Shown: positions 1-8,831 of the stretch, in pieces
Position numbering within the stretch: the stretch's first letter is position 1
Layout of the letters: each line of letters begins with the position of its first letter
Assembly: GCF_026625705.1 (NCBI RefSeq)
Contig: NZ_CP113059.1
Location: 1,054,001 to 1,118,000 of the forward strand
DNA from: Pedobacter sp. SL55
Lineage (GTDB): Bacteria > Bacteroidota > Bacteroidia > Sphingobacteriales > Sphingobacteriaceae
Reading direction: 5' to 3'
Length of the DNA: 64,000 nt
Made by a program: the position numbers and the translations under genes
The notes under the pieces: generated by a model
The model's input: only the letters and a program-made list of their open reading frames with translations
Database searches by the model: none
What the model was told of the DNA's origin: nothing

Positions 1-61
1 ATCGCTTAAACAGATTTGTAATTCTCAAATTTGCGTAGGCTGTAATAACAAAATAATTTTA

Positions 62-1492
62 ATGAAACCTTTTCATTCAAGAACCAAAATCGTAGCCACT
101 TTAGGCCCCGCATCGGCAAAGCCAGATGTTTTGTATAGTATGTTTAACGCAGGTTTAGATGTTTGCAGGTTAAACTTCTCACATGGCTCACAAGCGGACC
201 ACCAAGCGGTAATTGATACCATTAGGGATATCAATAAAAAACATAAATATAATGTTGGCATTTTAGCTGATTTACAAGGTCCTAAAATTAGGATCGGCAT
301 GGTAAAAGATGGCGGAATAAACCTAGTTAACGGCAGCAAAACCACCATCACTACACAAGAATGTATTGGTAACGAAGAGCGTATTTACATTACTTACGAG
401 AACTTTCCAAAAGATGTAAAAGCAGGAGAAATTATCCTTTTAGATGATGGAAAACTGCAAATGCGTGTATTGGAAACCAACTACAAAGATGAGGTAGTTT
501 GTGAAGTGGTGCATGGCGGAATTTTAACTTCTAGAAAAGGGGTTAATTTACCTAACACCAAAGTTTCTATCCCTTCGTTAACGGTTGAAGACAGAAAAAA
601 CCTAGAATTTGTATTAGAAAGTGATGTAGAGTGGATTGGTCTTTCTTTTGTGCGTAACGCAGCAGATATTGTTGAGTTAAAAGATATCATTAAAGAAAAA
701 GGAAAAACGGCTAGAGTTGTTGCCAAAATTGAAAAACCAGAGGCCATTGCCAATATTGATGAAATTATTGCGGTAACAGATGCGGTAATGGTTGCCCGTG
801 GAGATTTAGGTGTAGAGATGCCTATGGAAGAAGTGCCTTTGTTGCAAAAAATGATTGTAAACAAATGTAGAGCTGCTTCTAAGCCAGTGATTATTGCTAC
901 GCAAATGCTGGAAAGTATGATTACTACACCTCGCCCAACTCGTGCCGAGGTTAATGACGTGGCCAACTCTGTACTTGATGGCGCTGATGCGGTAATGTTA
1001 AGTGGCGAAACTTCTGTAGGAGAGTTTCCTTTAATTGTGATCGAAACGATGCAGAAAATCATCAATAACATTGAGGAAAACAACTACCCGTTCCACTCAG
1101 AAAAATATTTGAAACCAAAATCTGATAGTTTCTTAGGCGATGCCGTTTGCGACTCGGCTTGTTTCTTGGCTAAACAAACAGATGCTGTAGGTATTGTAAC
1201 CATGACTTCGAGCGGATATACGGCCTTTGAAGTGGCCAGCCATCGTCCGTTTGCACCAATTTTTACTTTTACCAGTAACGAAAGTTTATTGAACACTTTA
1301 AGTTTAGTTTGGGGTGTTAGGGGTTTCTTTTACGATAAATTTGAAAGTACCGATAGGACAATAGAAGAAGTAAACGATGTTTTGAAGAAGAAAAAGCTGG
1401 TTAAAAAAGGCGATGTAGTTATTAACACCGCAGCTGTTCCTTTAGAAAAAAGAAGTAGAACCAATACAGTTAAGGTTACCGTAATAGAGTAG
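62..1492 (+). CDS. pyk: Pyruvate kinase
   Basis: Catalyses the last step of glycolysis, phosphoenolpyruvate + ADP to pyruvate + ATP, in the cytoplasm. The 476-residue protein has the family's usual length. It opens with the barrel strand TKIVATLGPAS (residues 8-18), carries NFSHGS near residue 39, and has the signature region ARGDLGVE near residues 243-250 followed by the ATQMLESM substrate-loop segment and SGETSVGEFP. The C-terminal third is the regulatory-type domain. The ATG at 62 is preceded by an A/T-rich leader without a clear Shine-Dalgarno sequence, as is normal in this phylum. A strong terminator follows at 1513. It is transcribed alone; the next gene is convergent. Confidence 0.97.
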   Translation: MKPFHSRTKIVATLGPASAKPDVLYSMFNAGLDVCRLNFSHGSQADHQAVIDTIRDINKKHKYNVGILADLQGPKIRIGMVKDGGINLVNGSKTTITTQECIGNEERIYITYENFPKDVKAGEIILLDDGKLQMRVLETNYKDEVVCEVVHGGILTSRKGVNLPNTKVSIPSLTVEDRKNLEFVLESDVEWIGLSFVRNAADIVELKDIIKEKGKTARVVAKIEKPEAIANIDEIIAVTDAVMVARGDLGVEMPMEEVPLLQKMIVNKCRAASKPVIIATQMLESMITTPRPTRAEVNDVANSVLDGADAVMLSGETSVGEFPLIVIETMQKIINNIEENNYPFHSEKYLKPKSDSFLGDAVCDSACFLAKQTDAVGIVTMTSSGYTAFEVASHRPFAPIFTFTSNESLLNTLSLVWGVRGFFYDKFESTDRTIEEVNDVLKKKKLVKKGDVVINTAAVPLEKRSRTNTVKVTVIE

Positions 1493-1512
1493 CAATTACT
1501 TTAAAAAACATG

Positions 1513-1541
1513 AGCCCCGAAATTAATTCGGGGCTTTTTTG
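1513..1541 (+). terminator. Intrinsic terminator after pyk
   Basis: A 9-bp perfect stem AGCCCCGAA / TTCGGGGCT is followed directly by a run of T. It lies between the convergent pyk and bestrophin genes; the T tail is on the + strand side, so it serves pyk. Confidence 0.85.
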
Positions 1542-1576
1542 TATACCCATTTTTTTAAAAAGTTGACTTTGCTGAG

Positions 1577-2476
1577 CTACAATACGTACTCCTCGTTAAT
1601 TGGTGTAACTGGCGGCGGTGTATCTTCTTCGCCCATCATTTGCAGTAGGTTAATTTCTATAGTTCTAGTAATTTGATTTAAAGGAATACCAGCTACATTG
1701 TTTTCGAAGGGGTCAACTAAATTCATCCCGTTGATTTGTGTTGACACGAAAACGAAGCCGATGATCCATCCCATAAAAATAGACCAAACGCCCATTTCCT
1801 GGCTAATTACCAAGGTAAAAGAAACTACAAAAAGCCAAATAAAAACCTTGGTTAAATAGCTGTAAGTTGTTGGAAAAACAGTGTTTTTGATACGTTCGCT
1901 CATCCCCATTTGATCGCTAAACCTTACCAACATTTCGTTAATTTGGATAAACTTAAAACCGTCAATTGCGCCGTTTTTAGAAAGTTTTTCTAAATCTTCA
2001 GACTGTTTCAATAAAATAGCATTGTGCAAATTGTTGTGTTTTTCGATTTCTATACGCTCTGCATCGTCTAGGTATTTCACATAAATTAAATCGACCGCCC
2101 CTCTTAAACTAGCCTTTAAAGCATACAAAAAAGCGATATGGCGGTGTACCATACGCCTTACTATTTCGTTGTTTTCATTGTTTTGCGGCACATAACTTAT
2201 TAAACTGCGGGCAAACGAACGCGAATCATTAACCAAACCACCCCAAACTTTCCGGGCTTCCCACCACCTATCGTAAGCTTGATTATTGTTAAAACCGATA
2301 AAAAAGGCAATAGCTGTTCCTAAAACCGTGGGTATAATGGTTGGAACTGAAAAATGATGGGCAATAAGGTATTCGCGAATAAAATAAGCGCCCATACAAG
2401 ACGCTATCATAATTAAATCTACTTGCCAAGTATTTCTTACAATTCTACTTAGGCGAATGTTATTTACAAGAAGCAT
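1577..2476 (-). CDS. Bestrophin-family (UPF0187) anion channel protein
   Basis: A 299-residue multi-pass inner-membrane protein of the bestrophin/RFP-TM family. Hydrophobic segments lie at about residues 20-40, 45-65, 205-225 and 230-250. The region NNNQAYDRWWEARKVWG (about 63-79) is the family hallmark that follows TM2, and DPFENNVAGIPL near residue 256 resembles the conserved bestrophin cytosolic motif containing DPF. Known bacterial members form pentameric anion or cation channels; which ion this one carries cannot be read from sequence. The gene is convergent with pyk and lies downstream of the rRNA methyltransferase on the same strand with a 68-nt gap, so co-transcription is possible. 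No catalytic residues are expected. Confidence 0.9.
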   Translation of the reverse strand: MLLVNNIRLSRIVRNTWQVDLIMIASCMGAYFIREYLIAHHFSVPTIIPTVLGTAIAFFIGFNNNQAYDRWWEARKVWGGLVNDSRSFARSLISYVPQNNENNEIVRRMVHRHIAFLYALKASLRGAVDLIYVKYLDDAERIEIEKHNNLHNAILLKQSEDLEKLSKNGAIDGFKFIQINEMLVRFSDQMGMSERIKNTVFPTTYSYLTKVFIWLFVVSFTLVISQEMGVWSIFMGWIIGFVFVSTQINGMNLVDPFENNVAGIPLNQITRTIEINLLQMMGEEDTPPPVTPINEEYVL

Positions 2477-2544
2477 AGGTATTTCTCTATTTGTTGGTTT
2501 GTAAACAACAAATTAGAAAAATAGTTAGATATTTTGGCAAAAAA

Positions 2545-3732
2545 TTAAACTACCCTCAGCAACAGCCCTTTTAAATATTCTCCCTCTGGAAAAGAAAGAC
2601 GAACTGGATGATCTTCTGGCTGACAGAATTGATAGATTACCTGCACTTCTTTACCTGCATCTAATGCCGCCCAAGCAATAATCTGTTTAAAAGTATCGAT
2701 ATCTACAGCTCCAGAACAAGAAAATGTAGCCAACAGTCCGCCACTTTCTAACAACAACAAACCACGGCGATTTAAATCCTTATAGGCTCTGGCAGCTCTG
2801 TCTAAAGCCGAACGGGAAGGCGCATATTTTGGAGGGTCTAACACCACCACATCAAACTTTTTACCTTCATCATTAAACTGACGAAGCTGTTTATTCACAT
2901 CGCTTTGGATGGCTACGTGTTTGCTGGCATCAAATTTATTAAGGTCGATGTTTTGCCTTAAAGTTGCTATAGCCAATGCAGAACTATCTACAGAAGTAAC
3001 TTCTACTGCACCTTGTGCAAAAGCATTTAAACTGAAACCACCACTATAGCTAAAGCAATCTAAAACAGATTTACCTTTGGTATAAGAAGCCAAAATTTTA
3101 CGATTATCACGTTGGTCGCAATAGAAACCAGATTTTTGCCCTTCGGCGATGTTGATATGGTACTTAATTCCATTTTCTTTTACCTCGATGAATTCTTCGG
3201 GAGTTTCGCCCCAAAGTAAGCCGTTTTCTGCAGTAATGCCCTCATGAGTACGAGCAGTGGCATCACTTCTATCGAAAATCCCTTTGGGTTGTAAAAGCTT
3301 TACTAGAACTGCGATAATGATGTCTTTTGCTTTCTCAATGCCAGAGCTTAAAATCTGTACAGAAAGGAAATCGGCATAACGATCTACAATTAAGCCTGGT
3401 AAAAAATCGGCTTCGCTGAAAATTAAGCGACTAGCGGTAGTTTCTTTGTCGGCTAATAAATGGGTTCTTCCAGCAATAGCGGTTTTAATTTTTTGTTCGT
3501 ACCACGCTTCATCAATGGAAACACTTTCATCCCATTCTAAAAGCCTCACCGCTACACGAGATTGGTCGTTGTAATAACCATAAGCTAAAAAGTCATTGTT
3601 TGCATCCAGTAATTTTACCACATCGCCATTTTCGGGTTTGCCTTTCACTTTATCTAATGCACCAGAAAACACCCACGGATGACGTTGATTTACTGCTTTA
3701 TCTTTTCTTTTTTTCAGCTTAATTTCTACCAT
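2545..3732 (-). CDS. Class I SAM-dependent rRNA methyltransferase, RlmI-like (PUA domain)
   Basis: Predicted 23S rRNA cytosine-5 methyltransferase of the RlmI/RlmK type. Residues 1-75 form the N-terminal PUA RNA-binding domain (HPWVFSGAL near 18-26), followed by an EEHEE-type linker and a Rossmann methyltransferase domain. Visible motifs are FYCDQRDNR (203-211), the SAM-binding loop VLDCFSYSGGF (223-233), an acidic VDS at the end of strand 2 and LDPPKYAPS near 298-306. Length 395 matches the family. The ATG at 3732 is fixed by a TAnnTTTG promoter element ending 4 nt before it, which predicts a leaderless mRNA. The exact target base is inferred only from family membership. Confidence 0.92.
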   Translation of the reverse strand: MVEIKLKKRKDKAVNQRHPWVFSGALDKVKGKPENGDVVKLLDANNDFLAYGYYNDQSRVAVRLLEWDESVSIDEAWYEQKIKTAIAGRTHLLADKETTASRLIFSEADFLPGLIVDRYADFLSVQILSSGIEKAKDIIIAVLVKLLQPKGIFDRSDATARTHEGITAENGLLWGETPEEFIEVKENGIKYHINIAEGQKSGFYCDQRDNRKILASYTKGKSVLDCFSYSGGFSLNAFAQGAVEVTSVDSSALAIATLRQNIDLNKFDASKHVAIQSDVNKQLRQFNDEGKKFDVVVLDPPKYAPSRSALDRAARAYKDLNRRGLLLLESGGLLATFSCSGAVDIDTFKQIIAWAALDAGKEVQVIYQFCQPEDHPVRLSFPEGEYLKGLLLRVV

Positions 3733-3736
3733 TTTG

Positions 3737-3744
3737 CAAAGTTA
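3737..3744 (-). promoter_or_regulatory. Promoter -7 element TAACTTTG of the rRNA methyltransferase gene
   Basis: On the minus strand TAACTTTG is followed by CAAA and then the start ATG. It matches the Bacteroidota -7 consensus TAnnTTTG. With a transcription start about 4 nt after the element, the mRNA would begin at or next to the start codon. Confidence 0.55.
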
Positions 3745-3788
3745 GTCTTTTCAGTTCACAGTTTTCAGTTTGCAATTGGCAGTTTTAG

Positions 3789-4152
3789 AACCACAAAGAC
3801 ACAAAGAGCACTAAGAAATATTTATAAAATGGGGTAAAGCCTAATCATCTATACTCTCAAGCCGTCGGTTAAAACCGACGGCAATGAAATATACAAACGC
3901 ACTATTTATTGTTTTGATAAAAAAACTGACAAACCCATCCTACAGCAAAGATAATTCAGCATTTTTTGTCGTCAGCTTTTTGCAAAAGAACAGCCTCTGA
4001 AGTTACCATGTTAATTCTAGGCTTGCTATACTATCATTGCCCTTGGCTTTAGCCAAGGTATATAGGCAATACCAAAAGGCTTTAGCCAAATTGAAAAACA
4101 CATGAGGAGCTATCCTCAAAAAAATCTTTGTGTGCTTCGTGTCTTTGTGGTT
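3789..4152. repeat. MITE-like inverted-repeat element with internal palindromes
   Basis: This gene-free stretch is bounded by a perfect 14-bp inverted repeat, AACCACAAAGACAC at 3789-3802 and its complement at 4139-4152; homology of the arms continues imperfectly inward. Inside lie two REP-like hairpins: a 10-bp stem GCCGTCGGTT / AACCGACGGC at 3861-3882 and CCTTGGCT / AGCCAAGG at 4041-4058, the latter partly flanked by ATTGCC / GGCAAT. No open reading frame of note and no obvious target-site duplication were seen. It fits a non-autonomous repeat or a cluster of REP sequences; which of the two is an inference. Confidence 0.6.
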
Positions 4153-4170
4153 TAATCCTATTTTTACCAA

Positions 4171-4506
4171 ATGGAAGAAATCACATGGAACGATTTTGAA
4201 AAAGTAGAACTACGAGTGGGCACCATTATCGAAGCTTTTGAATATCCCGAAGCCAGAAAGCCAGCCTATAAAGTGAAGGTAGATTTTGGCGAACTGGGCA
4301 TTAAAATGAGCAGTGCACAAATTACTAAACATTATGCGTTGGATGATTTAATAGGTAGGCAAATCATTGGTGTAGTGAACTTCCCTAAAAAACAAATTGG
4401 CAAGTTTATGAGCGAGTTTTTAGTAGCCGGCTTTGCCGATGAAAACGGAGATATTGTGCTAAGCACAGTAGAAAGAAAAGTGCCTAATGGGAGCAAGTTA
4501 ATTTAG
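4171..4506 (+). CDS. csaA: CsaA-type tRNA-binding / chaperone-like protein
   Basis: A 111-residue single-domain OB-fold protein of the CsaA / EMAP-II-like tRNA-binding family. The sequence runs FEKVELRVGTIIEA (strand 1), a basic KPAYKVKVDFG segment, and SSAQITKHY, all hallmark positions of the family's dimeric OB fold. B. subtilis CsaA was described as a secretion-linked chaperone and its structure binds tRNA; the cellular role here is inferred from the family only. It is a complete protein of normal size. It is followed after 89 nt by tadA on the same strand, so a tRNA-related pair may be co-expressed. Confidence 0.93.
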   Translation: MEEITWNDFEKVELRVGTIIEAFEYPEARKPAYKVKVDFGELGIKMSSAQITKHYALDDLIGRQIIGVVNFPKKQIGKFMSEFLVAGFADENGDIVLSTVERKVPNGSKLI

Positions 4507-4595
4507 AGCAAGGATGAAGGAACAAGGATAAAAGACCGATATATGAACGCCACATCTTTGTTCTTTGCTCCTTGTTCTCTATTCCAATATAAAAT

Positions 4596-5069
4596 ATGAG
4601 TTTCTATAATTTCGAAGAAAACGCCAACCCGCAGCAAGAAGACGAACACTACATGCGTTTGGCTTTAAACGAGGCAAAAAAAGCCTACGATGCGGATGAA
4701 ATCCCGATAGGAGCTATTGTGGTTTGTAAAGGAAAAGTAATTGGCCGTGGCCATAACCTTACCGAGCAACTTAACGACGTAACCGCCCATGCCGAAATGC
4801 AAGCATTTACTGCAGCTGCACAAACTTTGGGCGGCAAATACCTTAAAGATTGCACGTTGTACGTTACTATAGAACCTTGTGTAATGTGCGCCGGCGCAAG
4901 CTATTGGACACAAATTGGCAAAATAGTTTACGGAGCTAAAGAAGAAAAACGCGGTTTTACCAAAGTGGGGCAAAACCTTTTACATCCTAAAACGTTGTTA
5001 GTTGGAGGTGTGCTAGCGGAAGAGTGCGGCAGCCTCATGTCGGCGTTTTTTATCAATAAACGCAAATAA
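4596..5069 (+). CDS. tadA: tRNA(adenine-34) deaminase-type nucleoside deaminase
   Basis: A cytidine/deoxycytidylate-deaminase fold protein of 157 residues. The zinc site is complete: HAE at residues 65-67 (His ligand and the catalytic Glu) and PCVMC at 94-98 (two Cys ligands). IPIGAIVV and RGHNLTEQLNDVTAHAEMQA are typical of TadA, which converts wobble adenosine 34 of tRNA-Arg(ACG) to inosine. Guanine-deaminase-like paralogues share these motifs, so the substrate is probable rather than proven. A 15-20-residue N-terminal extension precedes the usual start (EHYMRLAL). The superoxide dismutase gene follows 86 nt downstream under its own promoter. Confidence 0.9.
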   Translation: MSFYNFEENANPQQEDEHYMRLALNEAKKAYDADEIPIGAIVVCKGKVIGRGHNLTEQLNDVTAHAEMQAFTAAAQTLGGKYLKDCTLYVTIEPCVMCAGASYWTQIGKIVYGAKEEKRGFTKVGQNLLHPKTLLVGGVLAEECGSLMSAFFINKRK

Positions 5070-5100
5070 AGTTGACAAACAATTGAACAAAACTTAACGT

Positions 5101-5123
5101 ATCTCTATTATATTTGTAGAGAT
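5101..5123 (+). promoter_or_regulatory. Superoxide dismutase promoter with overlapping dyad
   Basis: TATATTTG at 5109-5116 matches the -7 consensus TAnnTTTG, with a possible ATTG -33 element at 5082-5085. The -7 box sits inside a perfect 7-bp inverted repeat, ATCTCTA-N9-TAGAGAT. A dyad in this position could be an operator or the start of a 5' hairpin; which is unknown. Confidence 0.45.
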
Positions 5124-5155
5124 AACATTTTAAATAACCCTTAATCATATACATT

Positions 5156-5764
5156 ATGGCATTTGAATTACCTGCGTTAGCATACGCAACAGACGCATTA
5201 GAACCACATATCGACAAAGCAACCATGGAAATTCGCCATGGCAAACACCACCAAGCTTATGTGACCAACTTAAACAAAGCTTTGGAAGGTAAACCAGAGG
5301 CTAACCATAGCATTGAAGATATCGTTAAAAACATCTCAAAATATCCAGCTGCGGTACGTAACAATGGTGGTGGCCACTATAACCACTCTTTGTTTTGGAC
5401 AGTTTTAGGCCCAAATAAAGGCGGCGAGCCAACTGGCGATTTAGCTAAAGCAATTAACGAAGCTTTCGGTTCTTTCGCAGACTTTAAAACTAAAATCCAA
5501 GATGCTGGAGCTACTCGTTTCGGTTCTGGTTGGGCTTGGCTTTCTGTAGGTGCAGATGGCAAGTTATTTGTTTCTTCTACGCCAAACCAAGATAACCCTT
5601 TAATGGATATTGCCGAGCAAAAAGGTACACCAATCTTCGGAATTGATGTTTGGGAACACGCTTACTACTTAAAATACCAAAACAAACGCCCTGATTATTT
5701 AGCGGCAATTTGGAACGTAGTAAACTGGGATGCAGTTGCTGAGCGTTACAAAAAAGCTTTATAA
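5156..5764 (+). CDS. Superoxide dismutase (Fe/Mn type)
   Basis: Dismutes superoxide to oxygen and hydrogen peroxide in the cytoplasm. The 202-residue protein has all four metal ligands of the Fe/Mn family: His28 (IRHGKHH), His77 (HYNHSLFW), Asp164 and His168 ([19 protein letters not shown]). There is no signal peptide. The sequence cannot decide firmly between iron, manganese or cambialistic use, so no a/b symbol is given. The gene has its own promoter at 5109-5116 and a strong terminator at 5801, so it is monocistronic. Superoxide dismutase and the OxyR-type regulator at 54035 together suggest an aerobic lifestyle. Confidence 0.97.
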   Translation: MAFELPALAYATDALEPHIDKATMEIRHGKHHQAYVTNLNKALEGKPEANHSIEDIVKNISKYPAAVRNNGGGHYNHSLFWTVLGPNKGGEPTGDLAKAINEAFGSFADFKTKIQDAGATRFGSGWAWLSVGADGKLFVSSTPNQDNPLMDIAEQKGTPIFGIDVWEHAYYLKYQNKRPDYLAAIWNVVNWDAVAERYKKAL

Positions 5765-5800
5765 GAAGTATGAATAGCCTTTAAAAAGGCAAATATATAG

Positions 5801-5834
5801 AAGCGGGGCATCGATAAGATTGCCCCGCTTTTTA
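5801..5834 (+). terminator. Intrinsic terminator after superoxide dismutase
   Basis: A perfect 10-bp stem AAGCGGGGCA / TGCCCCGCTT with a 10-nt loop is followed by TTTATTT. It lies between convergent genes and has A/T on both sides. Confidence 0.85.
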
Positions 5835-5874
5835 TTTATAATGAATTTTTGTTTAGAAAGATCTAGATCGTGTA

Positions 5875-6408
5875 TCAATCGGTTTTTAACTTGGAATAAA
5901 TGGCGATACTTAAAGGTTTACCATCTTTTATTTCGCAATCTCTCATGATGCCTTCTAGTTTGAAATTCAGTTTTTCAACCGCTTTTTTACAGTTAATATT
6001 TTCGCTATCTACAAAGCCTTCAATTCTATTTAAGCCAAGCTTTTCAAAACCATAATTGCAGATTAAAGGAAATGCTTCTTGCATTAAGCCTTTGCCCCAA
6101 AACTCAGGGAGTAACCAAAATCCTATTTCAGCTTTTTTGTGTTGTTTGCTAAGATTGTTAAAACCACCAGCGCCATAAAAGGTTTGGCCATCAAGAGAAC
6201 AAACAGCCCACCAAATTCCCGTTTCGTTTTCTTCTAGTTGTTGATACCAAATCATCTGCTCTTCGGTAGCTTCTAACGAAGTAAAGCTTACACCGTAGTA
6301 TTTGATTACATCAGGACGCGATAAACCGTTGTAGATATTTTGAATATCGTTTTGCGCAATTGGTCGCAGTAAGAGCCTATCTGTTTTTATAGATTTCGAA
6401 TAATCCAT
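5875..6408 (-). CDS. GNAT-family N-acetyltransferase (RimJ/RimL-like)
   Basis: A 177-residue single-domain acetyl-CoA-dependent acetyltransferase. The N-terminus TDRLLLRPIAQNDIQNIY is the standard opening of RimJ/RimL-type GNAT enzymes. The acetyl-CoA loop region is AEIGFWLLPEFWGKGLMQEA (about residues 111-130), and NCKKAVEKLNFKLEG with MRDCEIKDGK closes the fold in the usual way. Members acetylate ribosomal protein N-termini or small amines; the substrate here is not predictable. It is 32 nt downstream of the serine hydrolase on the same strand and could be in its operon. Confidence 0.9.
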   Translation of the reverse strand: MDYSKSIKTDRLLLRPIAQNDIQNIYNGLSRPDVIKYYGVSFTSLEATEEQMIWYQQLEENETGIWWAVCSLDGQTFYGAGGFNNLSKQHKKAEIGFWLLPEFWGKGLMQEAFPLICNYGFEKLGLNRIEGFVDSENINCKKAVEKLNFKLEGIMRDCEIKDGKPLSIAIYSKLKTD

Positions 6409-6440
6409 TTCACTTAATTCCTTTTTAGGGGATTTAGGGG

Positions 6441-7675
6441 TTAATCTTCATCTGTGCCTGGAGCAGCTCCGGCACCAGTATAAGCACCTTTTCTAATTAC
6501 TGGCATTTTTAAGTGCTTGTAAAGGTCATCTAACTGCATTAAACTACCGTTGGTTAAATTTCCTAGAAAAATTACGATGATATCTTTATCCAAATCACGA
6601 ACATAAATATGGCGGAAACCATGCCACCAGCCAGTGTGGTAAGCTACCTTTGCCTTACCTTTCTCTTCGAACAAACGCCAGCCATAGCCATAGTTAAAAT
6701 GCCCTTTAATTGGTTTGTTACGTCCCACGTATGCAGAATCTAAAGTTGAGTTTTTAAGTAACCGCTCATTACGCAGGTATTTATCAAACAGCACCAAATC
6801 GTGGATGGTACTGTAAATTCCCTTATCGCCAACCGGGCCATCTAAAAAGTTTTGCACTACAGAATATTTAAAGCTATTACGGTCATGTCCTACCACATCA
6901 ACCGGAATTTTTTCATACTCAGCTTTAGAATAAACGTGGGTATTTTTCATCCCGGCAGGTTTAAACACATGCTCCATCATGTATTGCGAATAACGCTGCC
7001 CAGTAACCTTTTCTATAATAGCGCCCAACACCATGTAATTAGAGTTGTTGTAATGAAAAACTTTATCGGGCTTAGTGTACGGATTAGGCTTTTTATCAGC
7101 AATCACCTGCATCACTTCCTGGTTGGTCACACCTTTTTTCATATTGCGTTTTTCTTTACGCCAAATATCATCGATGAAATAAACATAATTCATCATACCG
7201 CTGCGGTGCGGTAACAACAACCTAACTGTAATGCTATCGTAAGGGAAATTGGGAAAGAATTTTTTAACGTTGTCGTCTAAGCTCAGTTTACCAGCTTCTA
7301 CCAATTGCATAATGGCAGTACCAGTAAAAGTCTTGGTAATAGAAGCCAGTTCAAATTCAGAGTTTATTTTTAAGCTATCGCGATGCAGGTAATCTGCCCA
7401 ACCTTTCGCACCTTGGTAGAGAATTTTCCCTTTTTTGGCTACCAATACGTTGCCATTAAAATGATACTTTCTGTGCAAATTGTTTACAAAATCAGCAATC
7501 CATTTGTCTTCTTTTTTCGGATCGTATACTAACAGCAAACTATCGGCTTTATCGTCTTCCGGTTTTCTAACTTTCTTGTCTTCGGCAACTTTTTTTCTTT
7601 TTCTTCCTTGCTGGTGCAAGCGTTTAACGAAAATATGGATAAACTTATAGCGGTTAGTAGTATTTTGAATTTCAT
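6441..7675 (-). CDS. Serine hydrolase (class C beta-lactamase fold) lipoprotein, with a -1 frame break after the signal peptide
   Basis: A beta-lactamase/transpeptidase-like enzyme, probably a peptidase or esterase tethered to the cell envelope. In the main frame (6441-7619) the catalytic motifs are SITK (Ser-x-x-Lys), YNN (Tyr-x-Asn) and HTGWWHG in place of the KTG box; LLPHRSG replaces the usual LLxHTSG. That frame has no good start of its own, only a TTG at 7619. An ATG at 7675 in another frame encodes a textbook lipoprotein signal ending SLNAC followed by TSKEEKEKK. It joins the enzyme frame at a 7-A run (7590-7596): the signal frame reads AAA AAG there and a -1 shift gives the enzyme frame exactly. 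A real indel, a read error or programmed slippage at A AAA AAG are all possible. Confidence 0.85.
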
Positions 7676-8079
7676 TGATGTGTGCAACGTGGTTATAAAA
7701 GCTGGAAAATTACGTAATCTCGAAAAGATAACGGCAAAAGAGTTTTAAACATTGCTTTTTAGCTTGATAATTTAAGCCACAGATGCACAGATTTTATTCG
7801 TAGTTTTTTGAAAAGCGAGGTTACTGCGTTTCTTTAAGTTTTATCTCACCATTTGCTACAATCTTTTTGCCTTCCGTTCCGCATCATTTCGAACGCAGAG
7901 AGAAATCTCAAAAGTTAAATGCTTCTATTTAGCAGATTTAAATTCGTTTATTTTCAATTCTCCTCGTTCCTCTCCGAATGTGCTCGGAGCAGGCTGTCGA
8001 AATGACGCAACAAAAAGTATTTCCTCTAGTGTCGGGTTTAAAATGGAGAAGTTAGTGCTTCCTATAAAGAACAAGCCGC
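7676..8079. repeat. Gene-free interval with repeat arms
   Basis: No credible gene was seen. The interval holds a copy of GCCACAGATGCACAGAT (7776-7792), the same 17-mer that forms the hairpin at 14398-14467. It also holds an imperfect palindrome bounded by TCATTTCGA (7884-7892) and TCGAAATGA (7997-8005), enclosing GAGAAATCTCA. The second motif recurs at 45043-45120, so this is a dispersed repeat family. Confidence 0.6.
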
Positions 8080-8826
8080 CTAAACCTGCTGTAATGCTAA
8101 TTTAACCGCTTCTTTGTTTGGTTTAGAAACAGGTATCTTCTCTCCAGAAGTTAAAAGCAAAATGCCACCATCTTCTTTAAGCCAGCTCTTAACAAACCTT
8201 GGATTTACCAAATGACTTTGATGTGTACGTATAAATCCACTGGGTTTTAATAAATCGGCATATTCTTTAAGCGACTTAGAAACCAATAGTTTTTCGTTAT
8301 TAGCCAAGAAGAAAAAAGTATAGGTGTTATCAGCTTCGCAACGAATGATCTCTGATAAAGCAATGTACCTGATTTCGCTTTGCATGGGCAGTGCAATTTT
8401 ACTTATAGTTGCATTGGGTATTTTCAACTGCTGCAACAAAAAATCGAGTTGTGAAGATTGCGTTCTTTCAACTAATTTCTTTACCACTTTGTTTACTGCG
8501 GTCTGCAATTCATCAATATCAACAGGTTTTAACAGATAGTCTAAAGCCGCAAATTTTACCGCTTGTATGCCATAATGGTCGTAAGCGGTAACAAAAATCA
8601 CTTCAAAATTACGATTAGGGAGCGAGCTCAACACATCGAAACCCGTTTGCTCGCCCATCTGGATGTCTAGAAAAACCAAATCTGGCAGGTGTTTTTCTAT
8701 GGCATTTACCGCATTAGCTACCGTTTGTGCTGTTACTACAATATTAACCTGCGGACAATGCTTTTCTAGCAAAGTCCGCAGGTTTTCTAAGTTAGAAATT
8801 TCGTCGTCTATTAAAATTGCCCTCAT
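8080..8826 (-). CDS. LytTR-family response regulator
   Basis: A two-domain response regulator of 248 residues. Residues 1-125 are a CheY-like receiver with the acidic pair DD (7-8), phosphoacceptor Asp54 in VFLDIQMG, the Thr/Ser position in FVTAYD and Lys in YLLKPVD. Residues 145-245 are a LytTR DNA-binding domain (YIALSEIIRCEADNTYT, FIRTHQSHLVNPRFV). Family members bind imperfect direct repeats upstream of target promoters. The histidine kinase gene begins 5 nt upstream in the same direction, so the two form an operon and very likely a cognate pair. Targets are unknown, and the neighbours give no clue. Confidence 0.96.
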   Translation of the reverse strand: MRAILIDDEISNLENLRTLLEKHCPQVNIVVTAQTVANAVNAIEKHLPDLVFLDIQMGEQTGFDVLSSLPNRNFEVIFVTAYDHYGIQAVKFAALDYLLKPVDIDELQTAVNKVVKKLVERTQSSQLDFLLQQLKIPNATISKIALPMQSEIRYIALSEIIRCEADNTYTFFFLANNEKLLVSKSLKEYADLLKPSGFIRTHQSHLVNPRFVKSWLKEDGGILLLTSGEKIPVSKPNKEAVKLALQQV

Positions 8827-8831
8827 CTAAT

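Noticed and set aside
7676..8079. Possible small RNA or gene in the long gap
   Set aside because: Only repeat arms, no promoter-terminator pair or start with homology.
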